Positions 32,754 through 41,805 of a stretch of 64,000 nucleotides of DNA are shown here, piece by piece; the first letter of the stretch is position 1, and each line of letters opens with the position of its first letter. The DNA comes from Aminivibrio sp. Lineage in GTDB: Bacteria; Synergistota; Synergistia; Synergistales; Aminobacteriaceae. The notes under the pieces were generated by a model. The model was not told where the DNA came from and ran no database searches. It saw only the letters and a program-made list of their open reading frames with translations. Position numbers and translations under genes: made by a program. The DNA lies in NCBI RefSeq assembly GCF_016756745.1, contig NZ_JAESIH010000047.1:1-64000 (forward strand), given 5' to 3'.

Positions 32754-33791
32754 CTATTTCGCCTTCTCGTTCGCGTTCTTCGCACACTCGAGGGCGAGGT
32801 TGAGCCAATCCTCACCAGCCTTGGACTTCAGCCATTCCACGTAAGCGGGCTGGCCGGCAGCACGGAAAGCGTCCATTTCTTCGTTCGTGGGTGCGTAGGC
32901 GACCATGCCTTTTTCAACAAGGAAATCGATATCCTTTTTGTCCTGATCGGCCATGGCCTCTCGGTTCAGGGCGTTGGCCTTTTTCCCTGCCTCGATGACG
33001 GCCGCCTTGTGCTCCGGCGTGAGTGAATCGAGGAAATCGCCGTTGATTACCAGGAACTGGTCGGAATACTGGATGTTGGCCAGGGTGAGGTATTTCTGCA
33101 CTTCATAAAGACTTCCCATCTTGATGTACATGGCAGGGTTCATCTGGCCGTCCACCACGCCGGTCTTGAGGGCCATGTAGAGTTCCGTCCACGGGATGGG
33201 GGTTCCGCTGGCACCGAAGGACTTGTACAGAATGATCTGGCCTTCGTCCATGCCGCGGAATTTCAGTCCCTTGAAGTCTTCGGGGGAGCGGATTTCCTTC
33301 TTGTTGTTCGAGAAGGCGAGGAAGCCTCCCTCCTCCACGGCTTCGAGGAGATAGGCGCCGGTGCGCTTGTGGAACTCTTCCTTCGCCCTGTTCCAGTACC
33401 GGCTTTCATCGAAGAAGAAGTGAGCAGCCTTGTAGTTGTTGAACATGAATGGTATGGCGGAAGCGTAGATTTCCGGGAAGACCGGCGCAACTCCGGCAAA
33501 GGAAGCCACATTGATGATGGGTTGGTTCATTCCCTGCTTCGAGAGCAGTTCCATGCGCTCTTCCTCGTTCCCGAGCTGGCTGTCCGGGAAGAGCTTCACA
33601 ACCACTTCGCCGCCGGTCCCCTCGGCAACCAGTTTGGCGAAGTTTTCCGCGAAAAAGTGCACAGCGTTGTTTTCAGCGTCCGCCGGGCCGTTGTAGGACA
33701 TTTTGACCTCCAGGGCAGCCTCGGCCCCGAAAGGAACCGCCAGGCAGAACACTGCGACCATAAAAAGCACCGCAAACCTTCGGAACTTCAT
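32754..33791 (-). CDS. dctP: TRAP transporter substrate-binding protein DctP (second system)
   Basis: This 345-residue exported protein has a signal peptide (MKFRRFAVLFMVAVFCLAVPFGAEAA). The mature core includes AIPFMFNNYKAAHFFFDE, FLAFSNNKKEIRSPEDFKGLKFRGMDEGQ, where the Arg is the usual carboxylate ligand, and WTELYMALKTGVVDGQMNP. The ATG at 33791 has AGGAGG upstream. The operon is dctP-dctQ-dctM-VanX-like. The ligand is unknown. Confidence 0.92.
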   Translation of the reverse strand: MKFRRFAVLFMVAVFCLAVPFGAEAALEVKMSYNGPADAENNAVHFFAENFAKLVAEGTGGEVVVKLFPDSQLGNEEERMELLSKQGMNQPIINVASFAGVAPVFPEIYASAIPFMFNNYKAAHFFFDESRYWNRAKEEFHKRTGAYLLEAVEEGGFLAFSNNKKEIRSPEDFKGLKFRGMDEGQIILYKSFGASGTPIPWTELYMALKTGVVDGQMNPAMYIKMGSLYEVQKYLTLANIQYSDQFLVINGDFLDSLTPEHKAAVIEAGKKANALNREAMADQDKKDIDFLVEKGMVAYAPTNEEMDAFRAAGQPAYVEWLKSKAGEDWLNLALECAKNANEKAK

Positions 33792-33900
33792 CTTCACTAC
33801 CTCCTTCAGAACGATATGGGATTTTTTTCCGCCGGTTTTCCGGAGGAACCGGTTCCATTCTTCCACACTTTACTCTTTCAGTCCAGACGGTGCTTGCGGC

Positions 33901-33957
33901 CCCAAATCCGCAGGTTTTTCAGGCAGAGGGGGGAGTCCCCGGTGCTCGCTTGGGCCC
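33901..33957 (+). repeat. Truncated palindromic element, copy F
   Basis: The left end CCCAAATCCGCAGG has one change from consensus and is followed by the TTTTTCAGGCAGAGGG module. It then joins GGTGCTCGCTTGGGCC, a segment that in copy G belongs to the opposite end. No right terminal repeat or target duplication is present. It lies between dctP and the 3' end of the GH57 gene. Confidence 0.65.
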
Positions 33958-34001
33958 CCGGACCAGGGGACGGTAAAGACCTTTCCCTGGGTTCCCGGTT
34001 T

Positions 34002-36455
34002 CTACCGGCGGTTTCTCCAGGCGGGGGGAGGAGGGAAAAAATCCGAGGCGCCGCTCTCGGGCCTGACCTTGAGCATGGCCGAAATGCCTTTATACAATTC
34101 CGACGTTTCCGGAGCAATCTCCCGGTTGCCGTTCAGGATCTTCGCGAACAGATTCTGCACCTCCCAGAGATTCACATCCCACTTTCTCCTTTCAAGAAAG
34201 GAGAGCAGGGCATGGAGTTCCTCGAGGACAGCCCGGTTCTCCGGCGCCTCCCCGAGCCTGGCCAGGAATTCCTCGAGACGCCGGGCGGCAGTATGACGCA
34301 GGGTCTCCAGGTCAAGGGAAATTCCCCAGGTTTCGGCATCCGTCACCCTCCGCTCCAGGAAAATAAAGTCCAGGTGAAGGCTTTCCAAGGCTTTCCGCAG
34401 GTCGTCGTTCAGCACCACCTCAGCGGCGCTCCGGAAGGCTTCCGGTGCGGGCATGGAGAGGGTCGCAAGGAAGGAAAGGACTTCAGAATAATCCCTGACC
34501 GTCTTCCGGAGCATGTCAGTAACGGCGGCCACGTCCTCGGAGATGATGAGGGTAAGGATCCTCCGCTGTTCGTCCTTGAAAAGGTGCCTGAGAGAGTAAA
34601 CATTATGACCGAAGAACTCGACCAGGGCCTGTTCGTCCCCGCCCCTCAGGGTGGCCTCTATTCTTTCCCGCACTCCGTTTCCGTCCGCCGGAGCGGTTTT
34701 CCGGGCCACCCCGCACAGGACATCCTTTCCGCCCCGGTAGAGTGCCGCCACGAAGAGATCATCCTCCTCGAAGGTGGTCTCGGACATGATCCTGAGGTAC
34801 CCGAGAGCGTACCTGTTGTTCCCGCTTTCCTTTCGCTCGACGGAACACCCGGAAATACGGTAGGAGGAAAAGGCACACAGTTCAGGGGAACAGGCTTTTT
34901 GTTCCCCCGGGACAAAAAGACAGGAAACGGCGAAATGAGCCCCTGCCCGAAGCAGGTCCGCCCGGAGGGGTTCGACGAAGATGTCGAAAATTCTCCGGCC
35001 GTCCCGGAATTCGGCGATGTTGCTTCTGGCCTCGGCAAGCTTCGTCATGAAGGGGGTTCGAAAATCCCGGGCCGGAAAAAGCCGCTCCCCCAATTCAAGG
35101 GCCCTCGCGGCGTAAGCCATCACCTGAAGAGTTTCTATACCGGAAATCTCGTCGAAGAACCAGCCGCAGCTGGTGTACATGAGCATGAGGTTTCGCTCCA
35201 TCTCCAGCAGGGAAACCGACCGGACAAGCTCTTCCCGGGACAGGGGCCGTCCCGCTTCTCCCTCGAGGAATTCCCGGACCTTGTCGCCGTCCCTTCCGGG
35301 CAGGACGGATACATACCTGTTCCTGGCCCCGTAAGGGTCAGGAAGTACCGATCTCCCCTCTTCAGAAAAAAGAGGAGAAAGCGTGTCCCGAAGGCCGTCC
35401 AGGGCTTCTCTCAGGGGTTTTCTCCACCCCTGACTCCAGCCCGCCCTGGAATGGGCGGAACAGCCGCAGTCGCTCCGCCACCGCTCGACACCGTGCACGC
35501 AGCTCCAGGAGGAGTTTTCGGCTATCCTGACCTCGTCTGTGGGGGGGTGCTTTTCCAGATATTCGCCGTAAATGGTAAGATTCACGCGATCGCTCCGTTC
35601 GAGCCTGTCGAGGCAGTAGGCGAGAGCCATGTCCCCGTACTTGTGATGGTGGCCGAAGGTCTCGCCGTCGGTGGCCACGGAGAGAAGGGGAAATTTGGCG
35701 GGAGAGGCCAGGACGGAATCCAGCAGCATGGAGGCGAAGGCACTTCCGTTCCGGAGCGTTTCACCAAAGGCCACCTGCTGGGCGATGCCGCCGTGGTAGA
35801 AAAACAGGACCATGGATTTTCCCGACGGAAGAGGGCAGCGATATGGCCGAAAGACATCCACCCGTTCTCCCGTGACGTCGATCCAGTCTTCTTTGCCCGC
35901 ATGTCTTACGGCTGCGGCCTGGCGGGGAGCGAGAATGGTGAAGGAGACGCCGTTTTCGGCCAGGACTTCCAGGGTCTCCGTATCGACGGCGGTCTCGGCG
36001 AGCCACATACCCTCGGGGTCCCTGCCGAAGCGGGCCCGGAAATCCTCCATCCCCCAGATGACCTGGGTTTCCTTGTCCCTTCTGTTTGCCAGGGGGAGGA
36101 TCATGTGGTTATACACCTGGGCGAGGGCGGGTCCGTGGCCGGAGAATCTCGCGATCCCCAGCCCGTCCGCCCGCAGAACAGCCTCGTAGATGTCGGGGCG
36201 TTTTCTCTCCATCCAGGAAAGGAGAGTCGGCCCGAAATTGAAGCTGATGCGGGAATAGTTGTTGACAATGCTCCGGATCCATCCCTCGTCATCGAGGATT
36301 CTCGCGGCCCCGTTCGGGCCGTAGCACTCCGCCGCGACCCGTTCGTTCCAGTCGTGCCATGGAGCGGCTGATTCCTGTATCTCGATCTCCCCGATCCAGG
36401 GGTTTTCCCTGGGGGGCTGGTAGAAATGACCGTGAATGCATACTGAACGGACCAT
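34002..36455 (-). CDS. Glycoside hydrolase family 57 protein with DUF3536
   Basis: This 817-residue cytoplasmic enzyme starts with VCIHGHFYQPPRENPWIGEIE, the GH57 opening that brings a His and Pro into the active site. GMWLAETAVDTETLEVLAENG (about 148-168) carries the catalytic Glu nucleophile. The C-terminal half resembles the DUF3536 extension. GH57 includes alpha-amylases, 4-alpha-glucanotransferases and branching enzymes. Its place opposite malQ-glgP-glgA-glgC suggests glycogen turnover or branching; no separate glgB or glgX is in the window. It is divergent from malQ across repeat copy G. Confidence 0.85.
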   Translation of the reverse strand: MVRSVCIHGHFYQPPRENPWIGEIEIQESAAPWHDWNERVAAECYGPNGAARILDDEGWIRSIVNNYSRISFNFGPTLLSWMERKRPDIYEAVLRADGLGIARFSGHGPALAQVYNHMILPLANRRDKETQVIWGMEDFRARFGRDPEGMWLAETAVDTETLEVLAENGVSFTILAPRQAAAVRHAGKEDWIDVTGERVDVFRPYRCPLPSGKSMVLFFYHGGIAQQVAFGETLRNGSAFASMLLDSVLASPAKFPLLSVATDGETFGHHHKYGDMALAYCLDRLERSDRVNLTIYGEYLEKHPPTDEVRIAENSSWSCVHGVERWRSDCGCSAHSRAGWSQGWRKPLREALDGLRDTLSPLFSEEGRSVLPDPYGARNRYVSVLPGRDGDKVREFLEGEAGRPLSREELVRSVSLLEMERNLMLMYTSCGWFFDEISGIETLQVMAYAARALELGERLFPARDFRTPFMTKLAEARSNIAEFRDGRRIFDIFVEPLRADLLRAGAHFAVSCLFVPGEQKACSPELCAFSSYRISGCSVERKESGNNRYALGYLRIMSETTFEEDDLFVAALYRGGKDVLCGVARKTAPADGNGVRERIEATLRGGDEQALVEFFGHNVYSLRHLFKDEQRRILTLIISEDVAAVTDMLRKTVRDYSEVLSFLATLSMPAPEAFRSAAEVVLNDDLRKALESLHLDFIFLERRVTDAETWGISLDLETLRHTAARRLEEFLARLGEAPENRAVLEELHALLSFLERRKWDVNLWEVQNLFAKILNGNREIAPETSELYKGISAMLKVRPESGASDFFPPPPAWRNRR

Positions 36456-36502
36456 CGGGATACTCCCTTCCCATTACATTTTTGTCAATTATATATCATG
36501 AC

Positions 36503-36666
36503 CCTAAATCCGCAGGCAGCGGGAGTGTCACCGGTGCTCGCTTGGGCCGCCGGTGCAGATTGTCGTCCTTGACAACTGCACCTGAAACCGACATCCGTGT
36601 CGGTTTCTCGGCCCGGGCGCTGTGCCCGGCGACACTCCCTCTGCCTGAAAAATTTGCGGATTTAGG
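36503..36666 (-). mobile_element. Palindromic MITE-like element, copy G (164 bp)
   Basis: Perfect ends CCTAAATCCGC (36503-36513) and GCGGATTTAGG (36656-36666) are flanked by ATGAC on both sides (36498-36502 and 36667-36671). It holds two clean inner hairpins: GAAACCGACA-TCCG-TGTCGGTTTC and GGTGCAGATTGTC...GACAACTGCACC. It matches the left part of copy D and may be the simplest complete form. It sits between divergent GH57 and malQ genes. A TATAAT for the GH57 gene (36488-36493) is close to its left end. Confidence 0.87.
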
Positions 36667-36753
36667 ATGACTCTGTCCCGGAAGGCGGAGATGGGCCGTC
36701 TTCCTGGTGTAGAATGGCACTGAGAGCGACAAACCGACTACGGAGGTGTTTTT

Positions 36754-38241
36754 TTGAACAGAGCATGCGGCATCCTTCTCCCCGTCCCGTCCCTTCCCGG
36801 AGGGTACGGATCGGGAGACCTGGGAAAGCCGGCCCATGATTTCGTTGACTTTCTTTCCCGTTCCGGGCAGGCCATCTGGCAGGTCCTCCCTCTCACCGTG
36901 ACGGACGGCGCCCTCGGCAATTCGCCGTACAGCTCCCCGTCGGCCTTCGCGGGCAATCCCCTGTGCATTTCCCCGGATGATCTTGTCGCGGGGGGGTTGC
37001 TCCTCAGGGACGAACTTTCCGGTCATCCCGCCTTTCCTGAGGACCAGGTAGACTACGGCCCGGCGAGGGAGTTCAAGGAGGGCATCCTGCGGCTCGCCTT
37101 TTCCCGTTTTTCCCCGGGGGAAGAATACCGGGTCTTCCTCAGGGAACAGGAGTACTGGCTCGAAGACTACGTCCTGTTCACCGCCCTCAAGGGACTCTAC
37201 AAGGGCGCTCTCTGGAACGGCTGGCCGGAGAAGATCCGCGCAAGGGACAAAAAAGCCCTGCGGGAAGTCTCCGGTGATCTCCGGTGCGAGCTGGACTATC
37301 TCCGGTTCACCCAGTACATTTTTTTCTCCCAGATGAAGAGCCTCCGGGAAAAATGCCGGGAAGCGGGAGTGGAACTCATCGGCGACCTTCCCATCTATGT
37401 GAACTACGACAGCGCCGACGTTTGGTCCCATCAGTCCTTTTTTTGCCTTGACGGGGAGCTTCTGCCCACCGAGGTGGCAGGGGTGCCCCCCGACTATTTC
37501 AGCGAAACGGGGCAGCTCTGGGGAAACCCCCTTTACAACTGGAACGCACTGAAAAAGAACGGTTTCTCCTGGTGGATCCGGAGACTTCGCCATTCCCTCT
37601 CCCTGTTCGATATGGTAAGAATCGACCATTTCAGGGGGCTCCTCGCCTATTGGGCCGTTCCTTTCGGGGACAGGACCGCCGAGAGAGGGACATGGAGGCC
37701 GGTCCCATCGGAGGATTTTTTCAGCACCGTCAGGAAGGAACTCCCCTCCCTGCCCTTCCTGGCGGAAAACCTGGGGGTGATCACCCCCGACGTCACGGAA
37801 GCCATGGAGTCCATGGGATTTCCCGGCATGGCGGTGGTTCTTTTCGCCTTCGGCGGCGGAATGAGGGACAATCCCCATATCCCTCACAACTACCGGCGGA
37901 AACTGGCCGCCTATACGGGAACTCACGACAACAACACCATCGAAGGATGGTATTCCGAAGACGCCTCCGAGAACGAACGGCGGACATTCCTGGAGTACAC
38001 CGGCCGTTCCGCCGACGGTGTAAGCGCCGCGGACACGGTCATCCGGCTCGTCCTTTCATCGGTGGCGGAGCGGGCAGTGGTACCGCTCCAGGACTATCTG
38101 GGGCTGGGCTCGGAGGGAAGAATGAACACACCTTCGGTTCCCTCGGGGAACTGGGAATGGAAGGCCCGCCAGGAACACCTCTCCGTGGGGCTCTCCCAAA
38201 GGATGGCGAACCTTGCGGGCATCTACGGAAGAAAATCCTGA
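36754..38241 (+). CDS. malQ: 4-alpha-glucanotransferase (amylomaltase, GH77)
   Basis: This 495-residue GH77 enzyme transfers maltodextrin segments. RACGILLPVPSLPGGYGSGDLG and IWQVLPLTVTDGALGNSPYSSPSAFAGNP are the N-terminal signature. MVRIDHFRG supplies the nucleophile Asp, FLAENLGVITPDV the acid/base Glu and TGTHDNNTIEGW the transition-state Asp. The start is TTG at 36754 with GGAGGTG upstream and no better ATG. Its stop TGA lies inside the left terminus of repeat copy H; without the insertion the gene would end one codon earlier at TAG. Confidence 0.95.
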   Translation: MNRACGILLPVPSLPGGYGSGDLGKPAHDFVDFLSRSGQAIWQVLPLTVTDGALGNSPYSSPSAFAGNPLCISPDDLVAGGLLLRDELSGHPAFPEDQVDYGPAREFKEGILRLAFSRFSPGEEYRVFLREQEYWLEDYVLFTALKGLYKGALWNGWPEKIRARDKKALREVSGDLRCELDYLRFTQYIFFSQMKSLREKCREAGVELIGDLPIYVNYDSADVWSHQSFFCLDGELLPTEVAGVPPDYFSETGQLWGNPLYNWNALKKNGFSWWIRRLRHSLSLFDMVRIDHFRGLLAYWAVPFGDRTAERGTWRPVPSEDFFSTVRKELPSLPFLAENLGVITPDVTEAMESMGFPGMAVVLFAFGGGMRDNPHIPHNYRRKLAAYTGTHDNNTIEGWYSEDASENERRTFLEYTGRSADGVSAADTVIRLVLSSVAERAVVPLQDYLGLGSEGRMNTPSVPSGNWEWKARQEHLSVGLSQRMANLAGIYGRKS

Positions 38242-38446
38242 ATCCGCACCCCAGCGAGGAGCGTCACCGGAGACCACTTGGGCGGAAAGTGCGGATTGTC
38301 GTTCGTGGCAACTGCCCGGGCGAGTCCCGCGGCTCCCTGCCTTCGCCGGCTGCCTGCCTGTGAAACCGACATCCGTGTCGTTTTCTCTTCCCTCAGGTGC
38401 CCTCCCCGGCGACACTCCCTCTGCCTGAAGAATTTGCGGATTTAGG
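38237..38446 (-). mobile_element. Palindromic MITE-like element, copy H (210 bp), at the malQ stop
   Basis: The left end CCTGAATCCGC (38237-38247) and right end GCGGATTTAGG (38436-38446) differ by one transition, which would be a G-U pair in RNA. AAAAT lies on both sides (38232-38236 and 38447-38451), a perfect target-site duplication. The TCAGGCAGAGGGAGTGTCGCCGG module is at the right end. Removing the element and one AAAAT restores AAA-TAG, an in-frame stop for malQ. Confidence 0.87.
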
Positions 38447-38527
38447 AAAATAGAGTCCCTTCTCTTCAAGAAGAGGAGACTTTCTGGTAATATTGAAACA
38501 GTAAAGAGAGGGGGAATCATTCTCATC

Positions 38528-40264
38528 ATGACATCCATGCACCAGAGAGAACTGGGCAGCTCCATACGAAAACTTGTGGAAAACGACCCCGCCTTCCGGC
38601 CGGTGGCCTATCTTTCCATGGAAATAGGAATAAAAGAGTCTCTTCCCACCTACTCGGGAGGCCTGGGCATCCTGGCGGGCGACATCCTGAAGAGCGCGGC
38701 GGACCTTGGTGTCCCCATGGTAGGACTCACACTTCTCTACCGTAAAGGATATTTCGAGCAGTCCTTCAACGCCGACGGATGGCAGACGGAAAAACCGGTG
38801 CTCTGGCAGCCGGCCCAGGAACTGACCCTTCTTCCGAACCAGGTCTCCCTGACCCTTCAGAACCGGGAAGTTTACGTGCGGGTGTGGCGGTACGAGATCA
38901 TCGGAGGCGGCGGCTACCCTCTTCCGGTCTACTTCCTGGACACGGACTTCGACAACAATCACCCCGACGACCGCAAGCTTACCTGGTACCTTTACGGCGG
39001 AGACCAGCTCTACCGGCTCTGCCAGGAGATGGTCCTGGGGGTGGGTGGCCTGCGGATGCTCCGGGACCTGGGCTACAAGAACATCGAAACCTTCCACATG
39101 AACGAGGGGCATGCGGGGTTCCTCACCCTGGAGCTCATGAGGGAGCAGGGGTACTACGACCCCGAGAAGATCCGGGAGCAGGTGATCTTCACCACCCATA
39201 CCCCCGTTCCGGCAGGACACGATTTCTTCCGCTTCGACCTGGTGGACAGGGTCATCTCCCAGGAGGCACTCTCCAACCTGAAGAGAATGCTCCCCAACGC
39301 CGACGGTGTTTCCATGACCGAACTGGGCATCCGCTTCAGTCGGTACGTGAACGCCGTATCTAAAAAACATGCCGAAGTCAGCCGGAAAATGTTCAACATG
39401 CCGGAGATCGACTGGGTGACCAACGGTGTCCACCCCAGGACGTGGGTCAGCAGCGGTATTCAACGGCTTTTCAATACCTATATCCCAGGATGGGAACACG
39501 ATCCCGGAAGGCTCGTCCAGGCGGTGAAGATGCCTCCCGAGGAGATCTGGAACGCCCACCAGGCATCCAAGATGCGCCTCCTGGCAGGGGTCATGGAGCA
39601 GACCGGCCGCCAGCTCGAACCCGACGTCCTCACCATCGGCTTTGCCCGGAGGGCGGCTCAGTACAAGAGGGCCGACCTGGTGCTGTCGAACATCAAACGG
39701 CTCATGGAAGTGGGGGCGGGAAAGATCCAGTTTGTCTTCGCCGGCAAGGCCCACCCCAGGGACGACGGAGGAAAGGCCGTTCTCCAGAGACTTCTCACCG
39801 CGTCCCAGAAGGTGGACGAAATGATTCCCATTGTCTTCCTCGAAAACTACGACATGGATAAGGGAGCCCTCATAACCCAGGGAGTGGACCTGTGGCTGAA
39901 CACACCCATCCGCCCGAGAGAGGCCTCGGGAACAAGCGGAATGAAGTGCGCCCTGAACGGCGTGATGAACTTCTCGGTCCTCGACGGCTGGTGGATCGAA
40001 GGGTGGCTGGAGGACGTGACGGGCTGGTCCGTGGGTCCCGAACCCAGCGAGTCCGACATGATGCACTACGACGAATCTCTCGATGCCATCGACCTCTACG
40101 ACAAGCTGGAGAAGAAAATAATACCCACCTACTACAACAACCGGGAAAAGTGGATCTGGATGATGCAGCGGACCATAGCCCTCAACGGCAGCTTTTTCAA
40201 TACACACAGGGTGGTACGGGAGTACTGCGAAAAGGCATACAACATCACTTTCCGGGGGATGTGA
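38528..40264 (+). CDS. glgP: Alpha-glucan phosphorylase (GT35, short type)
   Basis: This 578-residue enzyme releases glucose 1-phosphate from glycogen. It is shorter than the muscle-type enzyme, as in the TIGR02094 class. PVAYLSMEIGIKESLPTYSGGLGILAGD is the family start. HMNEGHAGFLTLEL and FTTHTPVPAGHD follow. The pyridoxal phosphate lysine lies in EASGTSGMKCALNGV near residue 475. GAGGGGG lies 14 nt before the ATG; a second in-frame ATG three codons later is also possible. It is followed by glgA after 5 nt. Confidence 0.93.
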   Translation: MTSMHQRELGSSIRKLVENDPAFRPVAYLSMEIGIKESLPTYSGGLGILAGDILKSAADLGVPMVGLTLLYRKGYFEQSFNADGWQTEKPVLWQPAQELTLLPNQVSLTLQNREVYVRVWRYEIIGGGGYPLPVYFLDTDFDNNHPDDRKLTWYLYGGDQLYRLCQEMVLGVGGLRMLRDLGYKNIETFHMNEGHAGFLTLELMREQGYYDPEKIREQVIFTTHTPVPAGHDFFRFDLVDRVISQEALSNLKRMLPNADGVSMTELGIRFSRYVNAVSKKHAEVSRKMFNMPEIDWVTNGVHPRTWVSSGIQRLFNTYIPGWEHDPGRLVQAVKMPPEEIWNAHQASKMRLLAGVMEQTGRQLEPDVLTIGFARRAAQYKRADLVLSNIKRLMEVGAGKIQFVFAGKAHPRDDGGKAVLQRLLTASQKVDEMIPIVFLENYDMDKGALITQGVDLWLNTPIRPREASGTSGMKCALNGVMNFSVLDGWWIEGWLEDVTGWSVGPEPSESDMMHYDESLDAIDLYDKLEKKIIPTYYNNREKWIWMMQRTIALNGSFFNTHRVVREYCEKAYNITFRGM

Positions 40265-40269
40265 GGCTC

Positions 40270-41733
40270 ATGACCACAGAGCAGGGAAGCGGAAGGCCGA
40301 AGATTCTTCACGTCAGTCCCGAAGCGGTGCCCTTCAGCAAGGTGGGAGGGCTCGGCGACGTGGCCGGGTCTCTTCCGGCGGCACTGCGGGAGAGCGGGAC
40401 TGACTGCAGACTGCTCACCCCGGCCTGGGAGGGAACGCTCGACAGGGCGAGAGAACAGGGCTTCACCCTTACGAAGATCTCCCGGAAGGTCGAGGCCGTC
40501 ATTCGCTGGAAGATTTACCGGGGAACGGTCTGGAAATGCTCCGGTCCCGGCATGGTGGCATACCTGTTGGAAGAGCCGTCGCTCTTCGGAAAATCCGTCT
40601 ATCCGGCGAATCTTACTCCCGAAACGGTCGTCCCCTTCCTTTTTCTCTCCCTCGCCGCCCTGGACCTTCCCTCAGCGGCATTGTGGAAACCGGACATAAT
40701 CCACTGCCACGACTGGGGAACAGCGCCTCTTCCGGCGGCACTGAGGTGGCATGTCCATTTCGGAGCCTCCGGGGGTGCCTACAAAACGGTCTTCACCATC
40801 CACAATCTGGCCCACCAGGGGATTCTTCCCCTTGAATCCCTCGGCGACTGGGGCATACGGGATGAAGCAGCCCGGGTGGAAGGAATGGAATATTTCGGCA
40901 TGGCGAACCTGATGAAAGGCGCCCTGGTCGCATGCGATGCCGTCACCACGGTAAGCCCCGGCTATGCGAAGGAAATACAGACCGAAGCCGGCGGAGAAGG
41001 ACTGGGAGGGCTCTTGAAGAGTCTTTCCGGCAAGGTCACCGGAATACTGAACGGTCTTGACGACCGCTACTGGGACCCCCGGACGGACCCTCTTCTTCCG
41101 GAACGGTATTCTCCCGCCGATCTGTCGGGAAAAGCCGTCTGCAAAAGAAAACTGCTTGAAAGAGCGGGTTGGGAGGACGATGGACGGCCCTTGGTCGTTT
41201 TCGTTGGAAGAATGGTGGAACAGAAGGGCTTTCCCATCCTTCTGCCAGCCCTCGAAAAGCTTGCCGGAATGGACTGCCGCCTGTTTCTCGTCGGCTCGGG
41301 GCAGACCGAATATGAAGAAGCGGCCGAGAACGCGGCCGCCCGTTTCCCCGATTCGCTATTCGTCTTCAGAGGCTATGATGAAACCCTTGCCCACCTTGCC
41401 TACGGGGGAGGGGACTTTTTCCTCATGCCGTCCCGTTTTGAACCCTGCGGCCTGTCCCAGCTCATTTCCCTCCGGTACGGCACGGTACCAATCGTCCGGG
41501 CCGTGGGCGGCCTCCGGGACACCGTTTTCGATCACGGCACTCCGGAGGGGAACGGCTTCCTCTTCTCCGGGTACACCCCTCTTGACCTCCTGGCGGCTCT
41601 CTCCAGAGCCCTCGAAGTATACCGGGACGACGGGACGATGAAAAAGCTCGTTCTGAGGGGAATGAACGCCGACTTTTCCTGGAGCCGCTCCGCTCCCCTC
41701 TACCGTAAACTGTACGAATCTCTTCTTTCGTGA
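40270..41733 (+). CDS. glgA: Glycogen synthase (ADP-glucose type, GT5)
   Basis: This 487-residue enzyme extends glycogen from ADP-glucose. KILHVSPEAVPFSKVGGLGDVAGSLP contains the K-x-G-G-L nucleotide-sugar motif. HDWGTAPLPAALR, FTIHNLAHQG and PSRFEPCGLSQLISLRYGTVPIVRAVGGL are GT5 hallmarks, the last with the catalytic Glu. The ATG at 40270 is 5 nt after glgP; longer frames lie inside glgP. The motif VLNGLD appears as ILNGLDDRYWDPRTD. Confidence 0.95.
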   Translation: MTTEQGSGRPKILHVSPEAVPFSKVGGLGDVAGSLPAALRESGTDCRLLTPAWEGTLDRAREQGFTLTKISRKVEAVIRWKIYRGTVWKCSGPGMVAYLLEEPSLFGKSVYPANLTPETVVPFLFLSLAALDLPSAALWKPDIIHCHDWGTAPLPAALRWHVHFGASGGAYKTVFTIHNLAHQGILPLESLGDWGIRDEAARVEGMEYFGMANLMKGALVACDAVTTVSPGYAKEIQTEAGGEGLGGLLKSLSGKVTGILNGLDDRYWDPRTDPLLPERYSPADLSGKAVCKRKLLERAGWEDDGRPLVVFVGRMVEQKGFPILLPALEKLAGMDCRLFLVGSGQTEYEEAAENAAARFPDSLFVFRGYDETLAHLAYGGGDFFLMPSRFEPCGLSQLISLRYGTVPIVRAVGGLRDTVFDHGTPEGNGFLFSGYTPLDLLAALSRALEVYRDDGTMKKLVLRGMNADFSWSRSAPLYRKLYESLLS

Positions 41734-41805
41734 CGACCGCCCGGCGCGGAAGAAAAAAGAATCTCCGAACCGAGAATCCAACAACAGTCGAAGGGGGTAT
41801 GCTCC

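Noticed and set aside
33901-34001. Complete element at copy F
   Set aside because: No right terminal repeat or flanking duplication could be found before the GH57 stop, so it is called truncated.
33369-36371. Thousand-codon open frame on the plus strand
   Set aside because: It is exactly antisense to the GH57 gene, which has clear catalytic motifs. The frame is a G+C-rich shadow with no family resemblance.
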